From the NCBI GenBank assembly GCA_023429375.1, contig JAEYVY010000019.1, forward strand, positions 30,072 to 94,071: a DNA stretch of 64,000 bases. Reading direction: 5' to 3'. Within the stretch, counting starts at the first letter, position 1; each line of letters begins with the position of its first letter. This document shows, piece after piece, positions 1-8,908 of this stretch. The notes beneath the pieces were generated by a model. It saw only the letters and a program-made list of their open reading frames with translations. It had not been told where the DNA came from and ran no database searches. This stretch comes from Bacteroidota bacterium (lineage in GTDB: Bacteria; Bacteroidota; Bacteroidia; Bacteroidales; Tannerellaceae). Made by a program: the position numbers and the translations under genes.

Positions 1-93
1 GCTGCTGGTGCACGTGCCAGAAAAGCTTCTTTAGCAATTGAAAAAGCACTTAAAGAATTCCGCAAAATATCTCTTGAGGAATCAAAGAAATAA
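1..93 (+). CDS. Histone H1/Hc1-like nucleoid protein, C-terminal fragment
   Basis: The window opens inside this gene. Frame 1 gives 30 residues and a TAA at 91-93. The tail is rich in Lys, Arg and Ala and contains GARARKASLAIEKALKEF, which resembles the short (about 60 aa) histone H1/Hc1-like proteins of Bacteroidales that are thought to bind and compact DNA. The start codon lies outside the window, so length and promoter cannot be judged. A hairpin terminator follows at 117-156, which supports this being the real end of a transcription unit. The family call rests on half a protein; the role is inferred from the family. Confidence 0.65.
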   Translation, partial: AAGARARKASLAIEKALKEFRKISLEESKK

Positions 94-116
94 GTTTCCC
101 ATCTGTGGAAATAAGT

Positions 117-156
117 AAGGCTGCCTCACAATAAATGAAGCAGCCTTAATTTTTTG
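117..156 (+). terminator. Rho-independent terminator after the Hc1-like gene
   Basis: The arms AAGGCTGC (117-124) and GCAGCCTT (140-147) pair perfectly around a 15-nt loop and are followed by an AT-rich run with TTTTTT. It lies 23 nt after the stop codon. Confidence 0.8.
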
Positions 157-202
157 TCTAAAAAAACAATCACCACGATGTGAAAATCCGACATTGATAC
201 TG

Positions 203-333
203 TTGAATTTCAATCACTGTTATCTATATCAAAAAACACCCCGAACGTTTTTAAAAAATATAGGGATTCTTTTTAAAAACGTTCGGGATGTTTTTTTTAA
301 ATCATCTATATGTTTTATTTGGCTGATTATCAA
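203..333. repeat. Mosaic intergenic repeat, copy 1 of 3
   Basis: This stretch starts with TTGAATTTCAA (203-213) and ends with GCTGATTATCAA (322-333). Inside is a strong inverted repeat: the unit CCCGAACGTTTTTAAAA (about 240-256) faces its reverse complement (about 273-288), with A-rich and T-rich tails at 231-298. It lies between the convergent Hc1-like and M28 peptidase genes and could end transcription in both directions. Similar elements lie at 45731-45861 and 60049-60179. The module order here is F, degenerate R', R, where F is the unit and R its reverse complement. Confidence 0.75.
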
Positions 334-356
334 ACCATTATAACATCGGTATCATT

Positions 357-1364
357 TTAAAATTTTGCTTCATTTGCAAGATTCCAAAGATTAAGGTATG
401 CAGCTTTTGTAATATCCACCACCTTTTCCCAATTAATTTTGTCAGCATGATCGCCTGGCATATGATAATCGGGATTGGCATCCGTATGATACCAAATCAC
501 AGGAATATCGAAACGAGCAAAAGAGGCATTGTCACTACCACCAACAGGTTTATCCCATGGTCTGTAATTCGGTTTCAACTTCAACTCATATTTTTTAATG
601 TCATTCTTAAGCCAGTCTCCAAACACAGGATGTGATTCGGTATAAAAATAAACCACATGCATCGGGTTAGATTCGTTGTTATTCCGACCTATCATATCGA
701 AATTGAGATAACCTTTTATCTGCTCTATTCCTTTAAAGGTTTGCGTAAAAAAACGTGAACCTAACAATCCTTTTTCTTCTCCATCCCAGAAGGCAAAAAT
801 AACTGTACGTTCTGGCTGAACTCCAGATTTTACAAATGCATTGGCAATTTGCAGTACGGCAGAAACACCCGAAGCATTGTCATCTGCCCCATTATAGATT
901 TGATCACCATTCAACATTGGATCGACACCTAAATGATCGTAATGAGCACCAATAATAACATATTCATTCTTGCTCTTCCCTTCAATCTTTGCCAGGATAT
1001 TCCTCATCTGTAATTTCTGATGTACAGGCTCTTTCTTAATTACTTCAATTGAATCGAGATCAACTTGAAAACGTTGTCTTTTTTGGCGTTCACGATTGTA
1101 GGCTTCGAAGGGCTGGTAATAAGAATCTCCAAATGGGGTTAATTGCATCTGTTTCAGACAAGATACGATATATTCTCCGGCAATGCGTCCTCCACGGAAT
1201 CCGGCCTCTCTGCCTTCCAATTCATCGGAAGCCAGAAAAGTGATATGTGCTTCTGCAGTTGTTTTATTAATAACTTGTAATCCTTTTTCTTTAGGAGTTT
1301 GTGCCTGAATAGAAAGACTCAGACAAGTAAATAGGAGTAGTAAGTGACTAAAATTTACTTTCAT
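357..1364 (-). CDS. Secreted M28-family zinc aminopeptidase
   Basis: This 335-aa protein has an N-terminal signal peptide (hydrophobic core LLLLFTCLSLSIQA, cleavage near residue 21), so it should act in the periplasm or at the surface. The M28 co-catalytic zinc motifs are visible: GAHYDH (H141, D143), NGADDNASG (D161), DGEEKG (E196/E197) and a late histidine in YHMPGD. M28 enzymes remove N-terminal amino acids from peptides; the exact specificity cannot be read here. The gene stands alone, with a Bacteroides-type promoter upstream on its own strand and the repeat hairpin at 231-298 beyond its stop. The ATG at 1362-1364 directly precedes the signal peptide. The family is clear and the substrate unknown. 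Confidence 0.9.
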   Translation of the reverse strand: MKVNFSHLLLLFTCLSLSIQAQTPKEKGLQVINKTTAEAHITFLASDELEGREAGFRGGRIAGEYIVSCLKQMQLTPFGDSYYQPFEAYNRERQKRQRFQVDLDSIEVIKKEPVHQKLQMRNILAKIEGKSKNEYVIIGAHYDHLGVDPMLNGDQIYNGADDNASGVSAVLQIANAFVKSGVQPERTVIFAFWDGEEKGLLGSRFFTQTFKGIEQIKGYLNFDMIGRNNNESNPMHVVYFYTESHPVFGDWLKNDIKKYELKLKPNYRPWDKPVGGSDNASFARFDIPVIWYHTDANPDYHMPGDHADKINWEKVVDITKAAYLNLWNLANEAKF

Positions 1365-1389
1365 TTTGTTTCAGCGTTAGTTTTGGTTG

Positions 1390-1420
1390 CAAAGATAGTG
1401 GTTTTGCCTAAAACGAAAGT
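1390..1420 (-). promoter_or_regulatory. Promoter of the M28 peptidase gene
   Basis: On the minus strand a perfect -7 box TATCTTTG lies at 1390-1397. A weak -33 candidate TTTCG lies near 1414-1418. The -7 box is 26 nt upstream of the ATG. Confidence 0.6.
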
Positions 1421-1551
1421 GTCTAAAAAAGAAAAAGGCCTCTCTCCGCCCCCTTTGGCGATGAAAGCCTCCATTCAACATCTCTCACCATTCCTTATCG
1501 GACGGTGGTAAGAGATAACATCATTAATTAAACTCTTTTCAAATTTTCTCT

Positions 1552-1713
1552 TCAGTTTTTAACTGAGTCTGCTTCAAGTTCGCTCATTAAACGACGAATT
1601 TGCATATTAACTTGCTGACACATTGAACCGTTACCAACTAATTGATATCTGTTCGCTTGATAGCGCAACATAGCTAAAGTCCGCAGACTTTCTTCATTTT
1701 TTCTAATCATCAT
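1552..1713 (-). CDS. Small conserved-looking basic protein, 53 aa
   Basis: An ATG at 1711-1713 opens a 53-residue frame that begins MMIRKNEESLRTLAMLRYQA, ends LEADSVKN and stops at TGA (1552-1554). I do not recognise the family. It has no signal peptide or membrane segment, and its regular spacing of Leu, Met, Arg and Glu suggests one or two amphipathic helices. Support for a real gene comes from an AGGAGA sequence about 16 nt before the ATG, a -7 box TATCTTTG at 1796-1803 on the same strand, and the lack of any other gene between 1365 and 1858. A second ATG follows the first directly, so the protein may be 52 aa. The function is unknown. Confidence 0.6.
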   Translation of the reverse strand: MMIRKNEESLRTLAMLRYQANRYQLVGNGSMCQQVNMQIRRLMSELEADSVKN

Positions 1714-1795
1714 TTTATTTCAATTTATTTCTCCTCGCTTGGAGAATTATTAATACTTAGATAAACTAAACACTATTCATTTCCTTAACACGATA

Positions 1796-1803
1796 CAAAG
1801 ATA
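1796..1803 (-). promoter_or_regulatory. -7 box upstream of the 53-aa protein gene
   Basis: The minus strand reads TATCTTTG, a perfect match to TAnnTTTG, 82 nt before the small gene. No clear -33 box was found at the usual distance. Confidence 0.45.
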
Positions 1804-1858
1804 GCAAATATGTTTTATAACACATGTTACAACCATGTTACAAATATATTTATTAACC

Positions 1859-2680
1859 TTATTTAACCATATCCATCATCTTGGTTTCTGCCGTTTTTTG
1901 TATTACACCAAAGTGTATCAGGGCTTTAAGGATACCATCCTCGTCGACACTATCTGTAACATAATCTGCCACAGCCTTTACCTCTTCTTCTGCATTTCCC
2001 ATTGCTATGCCTATACCTACATGTTTAAGCATCTCTACATCATTTCCTCCATCTCCAAAAGCCATAGTTTCTTCAGCCGTAATGCCAAAGCTTTCCAACA
2101 TTTTATCGATGCCAATCCCTTTATTACTTCCTTTAGGAACTACATCGGTGAATAGAGGACACCATCGTGTAGATTCACAACCAGGTAGAATATTCATTAT
2201 ACGTTCTTCCTGATGTTCTTCAAAAAATCCGATTAATTGATATACATTGTCAACAGGTACATCTCTCAGATTCCCCATGGGAGGCTCAGGAAAATTGAGC
2301 ATGTCGAACACCTTTTCTGAATTCTCATTTTTGAAATTCATTAATAAGCGGTTTTCTTGAACTAAGATACAGGGAAATGACTCCTTTTGTTCTAAGTAGT
2401 TTAGTAACGACTCTATATCTTCTGCAGGTATTCTGTGTTTATAAACGATTTCACCTTTATCTGTCAAGCAACAGCTGCCATTCATAGTCACATAACCATC
2501 AAATTTCTCATTTCCTACATTATTGATTGCAGAAAAGTGTCTGCCAGTTGCAATAAAAACTTTGATTCCTTTCTCTCTGAGGAGGGCTAGTGCTCTAGTT
2601 GTGGATGGTGAAATACTGTGGGTTTTGAAACTAACTAATGTTCCATCAATATCAAAAAAGATCGCTTTAACCATATTCAT
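1859..2680 (-). CDS. Cof-type HAD-superfamily hydrolase
   Basis: This cytosolic protein of 273 aa has the HAD phosphatase motifs: DIDGTL (nucleophile D10, acid/base D12), FIATGR for motif II near residue 40, and FGDGGNDVEML near residue 208 for the Mg-binding motif IV. The length and the cap region fit the Cof/YbiV-type sugar-phosphate or FMN phosphatases, but the substrate is not readable. It is a single-gene unit with a -7 box at 2700-2707 just upstream. A second Met (MVKAIFF) two codons in is an alternative start. Confidence 0.85.
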   Translation of the reverse strand: MNMVKAIFFDIDGTLVSFKTHSISPSTTRALALLREKGIKVFIATGRHFSAINNVGNEKFDGYVTMNGSCCLTDKGEIVYKHRIPAEDIESLLNYLEQKESFPCILVQENRLLMNFKNENSEKVFDMLNFPEPPMGNLRDVPVDNVYQLIGFFEEHQEERIMNILPGCESTRWCPLFTDVVPKGSNKGIGIDKMLESFGITAEETMAFGDGGNDVEMLKHVGIGIAMGNAEEEVKAVADYVTDSVDEDGILKALIHFGVIQKTAETKMMDMVK

Positions 2681-2699
2681 CTATTAACCTTAATAGGTG

Positions 2700-2707
2700 C
2701 AAAGGTA
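2700..2707 (-). promoter_or_regulatory. -7 box of the HAD hydrolase gene
   Basis: The minus strand reads TACCTTTG, matching TAnnTTTG, 19 nt before the ATG. It sits just past the terminator of nifJ. Confidence 0.5.
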
Positions 2708-2723
2708 CTGCTTTTCACAGACA

Positions 2724-2757
2724 TAAAAAAAGCGATGATCAAATGACCATCGCTTTT
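2724..2757 (-). terminator. Terminator of nifJ
   Basis: On the minus strand the arms AAAAGCGATG and CATCGCTTTT pair around a 9-10 nt loop and run into a T tract. It begins 21 nt after the nifJ stop. Confidence 0.85.
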
Positions 2758-2777
2758 AATAGATATGATTTATTTAA

Positions 2778-5700
2778 TTATGCTTCAGCAGCTGGTTCTG
2801 TCGCCCATTCTTGCTGTGCTAATCGCTTATAGTTACGGTATCTCCATTGTGCATTTTCCTTAGCAGCTTTAAATAGTTCTGCTGCTTCGGTAGGATATTG
2901 CTTCATGACAGATGAGTAACGCACTTCACCCTTTAAGAAGGCTTCAAAATTATCCCAGTTCGGTTCTTTGCTATCCAAAGTAAATGGATTCTTACCTTCT
3001 GCTTCTAGTGCAGGGTTGTAACGCCACAAGTGCCAGTATCCGCATGCTACGGCATCAGCTTGCTCTTGTTGACTCTTACCCATTCCTGCTCTTAGACCGT
3101 GACTGATACATGGTGAATAAGCAATAACCAATGAAGGCCCGTCGTAAGCTTCTGCTTCACGGATAGCTTTCAATGTTTGTGCTTGGTCTGCACCCATAGC
3201 CACCTGAGCTACATATACATAACCATAAGTAGTTGCCATTAAGCCAAGGTCTTTCTTACGAACACGCTTTCCTGAGGCAGCAAATTTAGCAATAGCTCCT
3301 ACCGGTGTAGATTTAGATGATTGACCTCCGGTATTTGAATAAACTTCTGTATCCAATACAAGAATGTTCACATTCTTACCTGAAGCAATAACATGGTCAA
3401 GACCACCAAAACCAATATCATAAGAAGCACCGTCACCACCAATAATCCATTGTGATTTCTTTACTAAGAATTTGCTCAATGAAGCAATTTCTTTACAGAA
3501 CTCACACTTATCTGCATTTGCAGAAACCAATGCTTTAACCTTAGGTCCTATTTCTTTTGTTTTTTCAGCGTCGTTCTGATTTGCAATCCATTCTTCAAAC
3601 AAAGCTTTTGCTTCTTCAGGACATCCGGCTTCGATTGCTTGTTTCATCAGCTTTTCGATACGTGCACGCATCGTTTCTACGGCCAATGACATACCTAATC
3701 CGAATTCAGCAAAGTCTTCAAACAAAGAGTTTGCCCAAGCAGGACCGTGTCCGTCTTGATTCTTTGTATAAGGTGTTGAAGGAACAGAAGCAGAGTAAAT
3801 AGATGAACACCCTGTTGCGTTAGCTACCATTTGACGGTCACCAAACAATTGAGTGAGTAATTTCACATAAGGAGTTTCACCACATCCAGAACATGCACCA
3901 GAGAATTCAAACATAGGAGTTGCAAACTGTGAATTCTTAACGTTTGCATTGATATTAACCAAATGTTGTTTGCTCTTCACGTTTTCAGCACAGTAAGTCC
4001 AATTTGGAACTTCGTCCAACTGACTTTCAAGATCTTGCATCTTCAATGCTTTGCCTTGTTTGTTACCCGGACAAACATCAGCACAGTTACCACAACCCAA
4101 GCAGTCTAATACAGATACTTGAATACGGAACTTCATACCGTCAAATTGCTTTCCAACAGCCTTTAGCATGCCATCGTTAAATGGAGCATTTGCTTGTTCC
4201 GCTTCATCCAACACAAACGGACGGATACAAGCGTGAGGACATACATAAGCACATTTGTTACATTGGATACAGTTTTCTGAAGTCCATTCCGGAACGAAAG
4301 GAGCAACGCCACGTTTTTCGTATTGAGCTGTTCCTTGTTGCCAAGTACCGTCTTCAAGGCCTACAAATGTAGAAACCGGCAACAAGTCACCATCCTGAGC
4401 ATTGATAACATTCACCACATTGCTGATGAAATCTGGATATTTAGCTCCATCTTTTTCATCATCCGGTAAATTAGCCCATTCCGGCTTTACGGGTAACACA
4501 GAGTATTCACCACCACGATCAACAGCAGCAAAGTTCTTATTAACCACATCTTCACCTTTCTTTCCGTATGATTTCACAATGAATTTCTTCATTTGTTCAA
4601 CGGCCAATTCCACAGGTATAACATTTGTAATACGGAAGAAGGCTGATTGAAGAATTGTATTTGTACGGTTTCCTAAACCTATTTCTAAAGCGATCTGTGT
4701 TGCATTGATATAATATACAGTGATATTCTTCTTTGCAAAATAACGTTTCACTCTATTTGGAAGATGTTTTTCCAACTCTTCAGCATTCCATACGGTATTC
4801 AACAGGAAGGTACCGTTTTCACGAAGACCGCGAGTTACATCATACATCTTTAAATAAGCCTGAACGTGACAAGCAACGAAGTTCGGTGTATTTACCAAGT
4901 AGGTAGAACGGATTGGCGTATCACCAAAACGAAGGTGTGAACAGGTAAATCCTCCTGACTTCTTTGAGTCATATGAGAAGTATGCCTGACAATATTTATC
5001 TGTATTATCACCAATAATCTTTACAGAGTTTTTGTTTGCACCAACTGTACCGTCTGCTCCTAAACCATAGAATTTTGCTTCGTACATTCCTTCTCCGCCT
5101 AAAGCGATTTCTTCGCGTGGAGGAAGTGAAGTGAAAGTAACGTCATCTACGATACCAATCGTAAAGTTTGTCTTAGGCAATGACAAGGTCAAGTTTTCGT
5201 ATACAGATAGGATCTGAGCTGGTGTAGTATCTTTTGAAGAAAGGCCATAACGTCCACCTACGATAACCGGAGCATTTTCTTGTCCGTAGAAGCAGTCTTT
5301 TACGTCAAGATACAAAGGTTCGCCGGTAGATCCTGGTTCTTTTGTACGGTCAAGTACAGCGATACGTTTTGCTGTCTTAGGAACGGCTGCAAGGAAATGT
5401 TTAGCAGAGAAAGGACGATACAAATGAACGGCAACCAAACCTACTTTTTCTCCTTGTGCAGTCAAATAATCGATTGCTTCACGGATAGCTTCCGTTACTG
5501 ATCCCATTGCGATAATAACGCGATCTGCATCTGGCGCTCCGTAATAGTCGAACAAACCGTACTTACGACCAGTAATAGCAGAAATCTCTTTCATATATTC
5601 TTCCACTATTCCAGGAACTGCTTCATAATATTTATTTGCAGATTCTCTGTGTTGGAAGAATACATCAGGGTTTTCAGCCATACCACGTGTTACAGGGTTT

Positions 5701-6338
5701 TCTGGATTCAACGCACGGTTGCGGAATTCAGCTAATGCATCCTGATCGATCAGGTGAGCCAAATCTTCTTGATCCAGCATCTCAATTTTCTGAATTTCAT
5801 GAGATGTACGGAAGCCGTCGAAGAAGTTAACGAAAGGAACACGAGATTTGAGTGTTGCTAAGTGGGCTACACCTGCTAAGTCCATAACCTCTTGCACAGA
5901 TCCCTCAGCCAGCATTGCAAAACCAGTCTGTCTGGCAGCCATCACATCTTGGTGGTCACCAAAAATTGACAATGCGTGCGATGCAATCGTACGAGCAGAA
6001 ACATGAAATACGCATGGCAATAACTCACCAGCAATTTTATACATGTTAGGGATCATCAACAGCAATCCCTGAGATGCAGTGTAAGTGGTTGTTAACGCAC
6101 CTGCTTGCAATGAACCGTGAACAGCTCCTGCGGCACCTCCTTCAGATTGCATTTCCTGTACAAGAACAGTTTCACCGAAAATATTTTTTCTTCCGGCAGC
6201 TGCCCACTCATCTACGTATTCAGCCATCGTAGAGGATGGAGTGATAGGATAAATCGCAGCAACTTCGCTAAACATATATGAAATATGTGCAGCTGCTTGA
6301 TTTCCGTCACAGGTTAAGAATTTCTTCTGTTTTGTCAT
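2778..6338 (-). CDS. nifJ: Pyruvate:ferredoxin (flavodoxin) oxidoreductase
   Basis: This 1186-aa single-chain enzyme oxidises pyruvate with CoA to acetyl-CoA and CO2 and passes the electrons to ferredoxin or flavodoxin in the cytosol. Visible landmarks in order are the N-terminal pyrimidine-binding domain (YPITPSSTMAEYVDEWAA), two ferredoxin-type 4Fe-4S motifs (CIQCNKCAYVCP near residue 690 and CLGCGNCADVCPG near 745), a cysteine pair in SGACSGCGE, and the thiamine-diphosphate motif GGDGASYDIGFGG near 963. The length matches the NifJ family. It supplies the reduced ferredoxin that the Rnf complex at 48-53 kb can oxidise. A DUF4143 ATPase gene ends only 31 nt upstream, with no -7 box in the gap. 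Confidence 0.97.
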   Translation of the reverse strand: MTKQKKFLTCDGNQAAAHISYMFSEVAAIYPITPSSTMAEYVDEWAAAGRKNIFGETVLVQEMQSEGGAAGAVHGSLQAGALTTTYTASQGLLLMIPNMYKIAGELLPCVFHVSARTIASHALSIFGDHQDVMAARQTGFAMLAEGSVQEVMDLAGVAHLATLKSRVPFVNFFDGFRTSHEIQKIEMLDQEDLAHLIDQDALAEFRNRALNPENPVTRGMAENPDVFFQHRESANKYYEAVPGIVEEYMKEISAITGRKYGLFDYYGAPDADRVIIAMGSVTEAIREAIDYLTAQGEKVGLVAVHLYRPFSAKHFLAAVPKTAKRIAVLDRTKEPGSTGEPLYLDVKDCFYGQENAPVIVGGRYGLSSKDTTPAQILSVYENLTLSLPKTNFTIGIVDDVTFTSLPPREEIALGGEGMYEAKFYGLGADGTVGANKNSVKIIGDNTDKYCQAYFSYDSKKSGGFTCSHLRFGDTPIRSTYLVNTPNFVACHVQAYLKMYDVTRGLRENGTFLLNTVWNAEELEKHLPNRVKRYFAKKNITVYYINATQIALEIGLGNRTNTILQSAFFRITNVIPVELAVEQMKKFIVKSYGKKGEDVVNKNFAAVDRGGEYSVLPVKPEWANLPDDEKDGAKYPDFISNVVNVINAQDGDLLPVSTFVGLEDGTWQQGTAQYEKRGVAPFVPEWTSENCIQCNKCAYVCPHACIRPFVLDEAEQANAPFNDGMLKAVGKQFDGMKFRIQVSVLDCLGCGNCADVCPGNKQGKALKMQDLESQLDEVPNWTYCAENVKSKQHLVNINANVKNSQFATPMFEFSGACSGCGETPYVKLLTQLFGDRQMVANATGCSSIYSASVPSTPYTKNQDGHGPAWANSLFEDFAEFGLGMSLAVETMRARIEKLMKQAIEAGCPEEAKALFEEWIANQNDAEKTKEIGPKVKALVSANADKCEFCKEIASLSKFLVKKSQWIIGGDGASYDIGFGGLDHVIASGKNVNILVLDTEVYSNTGGQSSKSTPVGAIAKFAASGKRVRKKDLGLMATTYGYVYVAQVAMGADQAQTLKAIREAEAYDGPSLVIAYSPCISHGLRAGMGKSQQEQADAVACGYWHLWRYNPALEAEGKNPFTLDSKEPNWDNFEAFLKGEVRYSSVMKQYPTEAAELFKAAKENAQWRYRNYKRLAQQEWATEPAAEA

Positions 6339-6369
6339 TTTGAGATATATTTAAGTAATATTTATTTCT

Positions 6370-7548
6370 TTAATATAAGAAGCCAAATAACCACAAGGGA
6401 ATTATATTATCTGATCCTATTTCAATATTTTCAACTGCATAATAGAAATCTGGATTCGTTCTTCCTTTCTGGCTTTCTTCTACTTTAAACTGATGTTTCC
6501 TTTCCACAAGAAAATTAGCACTTTTTGTACCTACATTCAGTTTGTTATCCTTGTGAAGCATATTATAGAAAAATGTTTCTCGCAAAGCCTGATGATTTAC
6601 AGCCATTGGTCTAATGGGATACATCAAGTTAGTGTCATTCATATATACTTTAGCAGGTTTTTTAGGGAAACTATCTCCTTCCTGATAAAGCATATTTATC
6701 AAACGGGCATCTGTCAAATATTTGATGTAATTCATAACTGTTGCCCGACTTGTTTCTATATCTTTACTTAATTGGCTAACATTTGGTGCACAAGGTGCAC
6801 TGATTGCTAACAAATATAATAATTTTCTTAGCTTTGGAAGATAACTTTGCTCAATCTGTTTGATATAAAGCACATCTACTTCCAACATCATATTCATCGT
6901 CTTCAACAGATTTTCTGAAAAGTTGCGCTTTTCAAGAAAGAATGGATAGTACCCATGATGCATGTAATCATGAAGAAAAGCGATGGGCTTTACTTCCTTG
7001 CATATGGATTCGGCAATATGCTTATGGTCAGCCAAGATATCTTCTAAAGTAAATGACGGGAAAGAGCTACCTGTCATCAAATTGATGAATTCACGAAAAG
7101 AAAACCCGCGCAGGTTATATGATTTCACATATCCTGAAAGATCGGGATTCTCTTCTTTCAATCGCATCACAGATGAACCTGAAAATACAATTCTTACATC
7201 CGGATAGTTATCATAGCAATAGCGCAGTTCTCGAGACCAATTGGGATACTTGAACACCTGGTCAATGAGCAACACTTTTCCTCCTTTTGCGCGGAATTCC
7301 GCAACAAAATCAGTTAGCGACCTCTCCGTAAAATAGAAATGATTCAGATTGATGTATAAACACTCTCTATTGTTTTTACCAAAGTATTCACGGGCATATT
7401 CTAAAAGAAATGTCGTCTTCCCTACTCCTCTCGAGCCTTTTATCCCGATAAGACGGTCGCTCCAGTTAATTTCATCCATTAACTGACGACGAACTGGCGA
7501 GGTAGTGTGTTCTAGTAAGTAATTATGTGTCCTATAAAATGCTTCCAC
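6370..7548 (-). CDS. DUF4143-type AAA ATPase
   Basis: This 392-aa cytosolic protein has a Walker A motif GSRGVGKT (residues 38-45), a Walker B-like strand LLID (93-96), a sensor-like FSGSSVMRL, a winged-helix region in the middle and a DUF4143 C-terminus ending IPLWLFGFLY, as is usual for the family. The residue after the Walker B Asp is Gln (LLIDQVFKY) where many relatives have Glu, so hydrolysis may be slow or the subfamily different. Translation starts at a GTG (7546-7548); homologues begin the same way (M-E-x-F-Y-R-T-H). Such ATPases are numerous and variable in Bacteroidales and their role is unclear. The gene lies just upstream of nifJ on the same strand. Confidence 0.8.
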   Translation of the reverse strand: MEAFYRTHNYLLEHTTSPVRRQLMDEINWSDRLIGIKGSRGVGKTTFLLEYAREYFGKNNRECLYINLNHFYFTERSLTDFVAEFRAKGGKVLLIDQVFKYPNWSRELRYCYDNYPDVRIVFSGSSVMRLKEENPDLSGYVKSYNLRGFSFREFINLMTGSSFPSFTLEDILADHKHIAESICKEVKPIAFLHDYMHHGYYPFFLEKRNFSENLLKTMNMMLEVDVLYIKQIEQSYLPKLRKLLYLLAISAPCAPNVSQLSKDIETSRATVMNYIKYLTDARLINMLYQEGDSFPKKPAKVYMNDTNLMYPIRPMAVNHQALRETFFYNMLHKDNKLNVGTKSANFLVERKHQFKVEESQKGRTNPDFYYAVENIEIGSDNIIPLWLFGFLY

Positions 7549-7570
7549 AATGTAAATTATATAGCAATTG

Positions 7571-7599
7571 CAAATATATTAATTTTATCCTCATTGCAA
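7571..7599 (-). promoter_or_regulatory. Promoter of the DUF4143 ATPase gene
   Basis: The minus strand has TATATTTG at 7571-7578 (-7 box) and TTG at 7597-7599, an 18-nt spacing. The -7 box is 22 nt before the GTG start. Confidence 0.5.
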
Positions 7600-7686
7600 T
7601 ACCGAGATAGCAATTTTTAGTACATTAGTACAATTCTAACTTTACAACAAAATAATCAATAGGCCGTATCTCCCCTCAACAGCAAC

Positions 7687-7722
7687 AAAAAAGGCTGACA
7701 ACAAATCGTGTCAGCCTTTTTT
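7687..7722 (-). terminator. Terminator of the lptE-secG operon
   Basis: A near-perfect hairpin with arms AAAAAAGGCTGACA and TGTCAGCCTTTTTT lies 64 nt after the secG stop on the minus strand. Confidence 0.85.
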
Positions 7723-7785
7723 CTTCATAATGAAGAAATATCTTTAAAACATTAAAAACCTGCTCAATGTAGAGATAGACTTTTC

Positions 7786-8154
7786 TTAATTATTTTCCTC
7801 TTCAGGTGTTGTAGCCGGAGCTTCTTCTGGCGCTTGTTGAGCTGTTCCGAAGTTAGGAGCAATAGTGTTTGGATCTACTGCAACTGCTTCATCAACCTGT
7901 TGTTTGATTTCTGATTGTTTCACAGTTTGTGAAGAAGGGATAAATGAAGTGATGGCAATACTTAAAACAACAACTGTTCCAGCCAATGTCCATGTTGCCT
8001 TTTCCAAAAAGTCGGTGGTCTTTCTAACGCCCATAATCTGATTTGATGAAGAGAAACCGGCAGCAAGCCCTCCTCCTTTTGAATTCTGAATCAACACGAT
8101 CAGGATCAATAGTACTGAAGCTATCAGAATCAGAATTGAGATAAATACGTACAT
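7786..8154 (-). CDS. secG: Preprotein translocase subunit SecG
   Basis: This 122-aa membrane protein has two hydrophobic segments (about 1-22 and 52-72) around the SecG signature IQNSKGGGLAAGF. SecG joins SecY and SecE in the inner membrane and aids protein export. The C-terminal tail is acidic and Glu/Pro-rich (EEAPATTPEEENN), an extension often seen in Bacteroidota. It is the last gene of its operon, one base after the upstream TPR-like gene, and is followed by a strong terminator. Confidence 0.95.
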   Translation of the reverse strand: MYVFISILILIASVLLILIVLIQNSKGGGLAAGFSSSNQIMGVRKTTDFLEKATWTLAGTVVVLSIAITSFIPSSQTVKQSEIKQQVDEAVAVDPNTIAPNFGTAQQAPEEAPATTPEEENN

Positions 8155-8155
8155 C

Positions 8156-8908
8156 TTATTTTATGTTTTTATTGTTAATAATCAATTTTCTTAAAAATCG
8201 TATTTGGTCTGCAAAGTAAACATTTTTTTCTGGATATTTCAAACTTAACTTTTCAATAATTTGTAATGCACGTTCATAACGTTTTTGTTTGATATAAATC
8301 TGAGCCAATGTTTCCGTAAAGAACGATTCGTCTTGCATTTGATTAAAATCGGTCGACGTTGATTCTTCTTCGTCAGAATAGTCATCAGAACTTGTTTCTG
8401 GCGCCATAATACGCCTTGGTCTTACCTTATCATTTTCAATAAATGAATCGATAAGTTGTTGATGTTCTAACTGTACTTTTGATTCATCTTCTACCTTAAT
8501 ATCCGGTTTTGACATCAACCAAAACATATAGTCAGATGAAACAGAAGCATTATTTAGCGTTTCTGTCAAATCTGGAGAAGAGCCATTCGAGTGCTGTGAT
8601 AAAAACGAATCGATTAATGCAAATGCATCTTCCCTCTCTTCATTCGCTACCATCGTTATTGATGATTGATGTTCTAATTTATCCTCAATCAACAAAAACA
8701 ATTTACGTCTGTCCGGAATGCTTATTGACAGTCTTTTTAGTTCGACCGCAAAATCAGGGTGATTTAATACGGCCAAATTCTTCAGATACATCATTTTCGC
8801 TAAAGAGAAAGAAGGATATTTATCCATAATTTTCTTTAACTCATGCATCGTATCTTCAGAATACAACGAAGCATCTTCTATCAGTCTATATAAAAGATCG
8901 GAATCCAT
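8156..8908 (-). CDS. TPR-like protein of the lptE-secG operon
   Basis: This 250-aa protein has no signal peptide or membrane segment. Its last 60 residues (ETLAQIYIKQKRYERALQII, then KYPEKNVYFADQIR) look like a tetratricopeptide helix pair; the N-terminal half is helical and acidic, with a Ser/Glu-rich linker around residues 170-190. TPR modules bind partner proteins, but no partner can be named. The start overlaps the lptE stop (TAATG), which points to translational coupling, and secG follows one base later. Its fixed place between lptE and secG suggests an envelope-linked role; this is inference. Confidence 0.7.
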   Translation of the reverse strand: MDSDLLYRLIEDASLYSEDTMHELKKIMDKYPSFSLAKMMYLKNLAVLNHPDFAVELKRLSISIPDRRKLFLLIEDKLEHQSSITMVANEEREDAFALIDSFLSQHSNGSSPDLTETLNNASVSSDYMFWLMSKPDIKVEDESKVQLEHQQLIDSFIENDKVRPRRIMAPETSSDDYSDEEESTSTDFNQMQDESFFTETLAQIYIKQKRYERALQIIEKLSLKYPEKNVYFADQIRFLRKLIINNKNIK

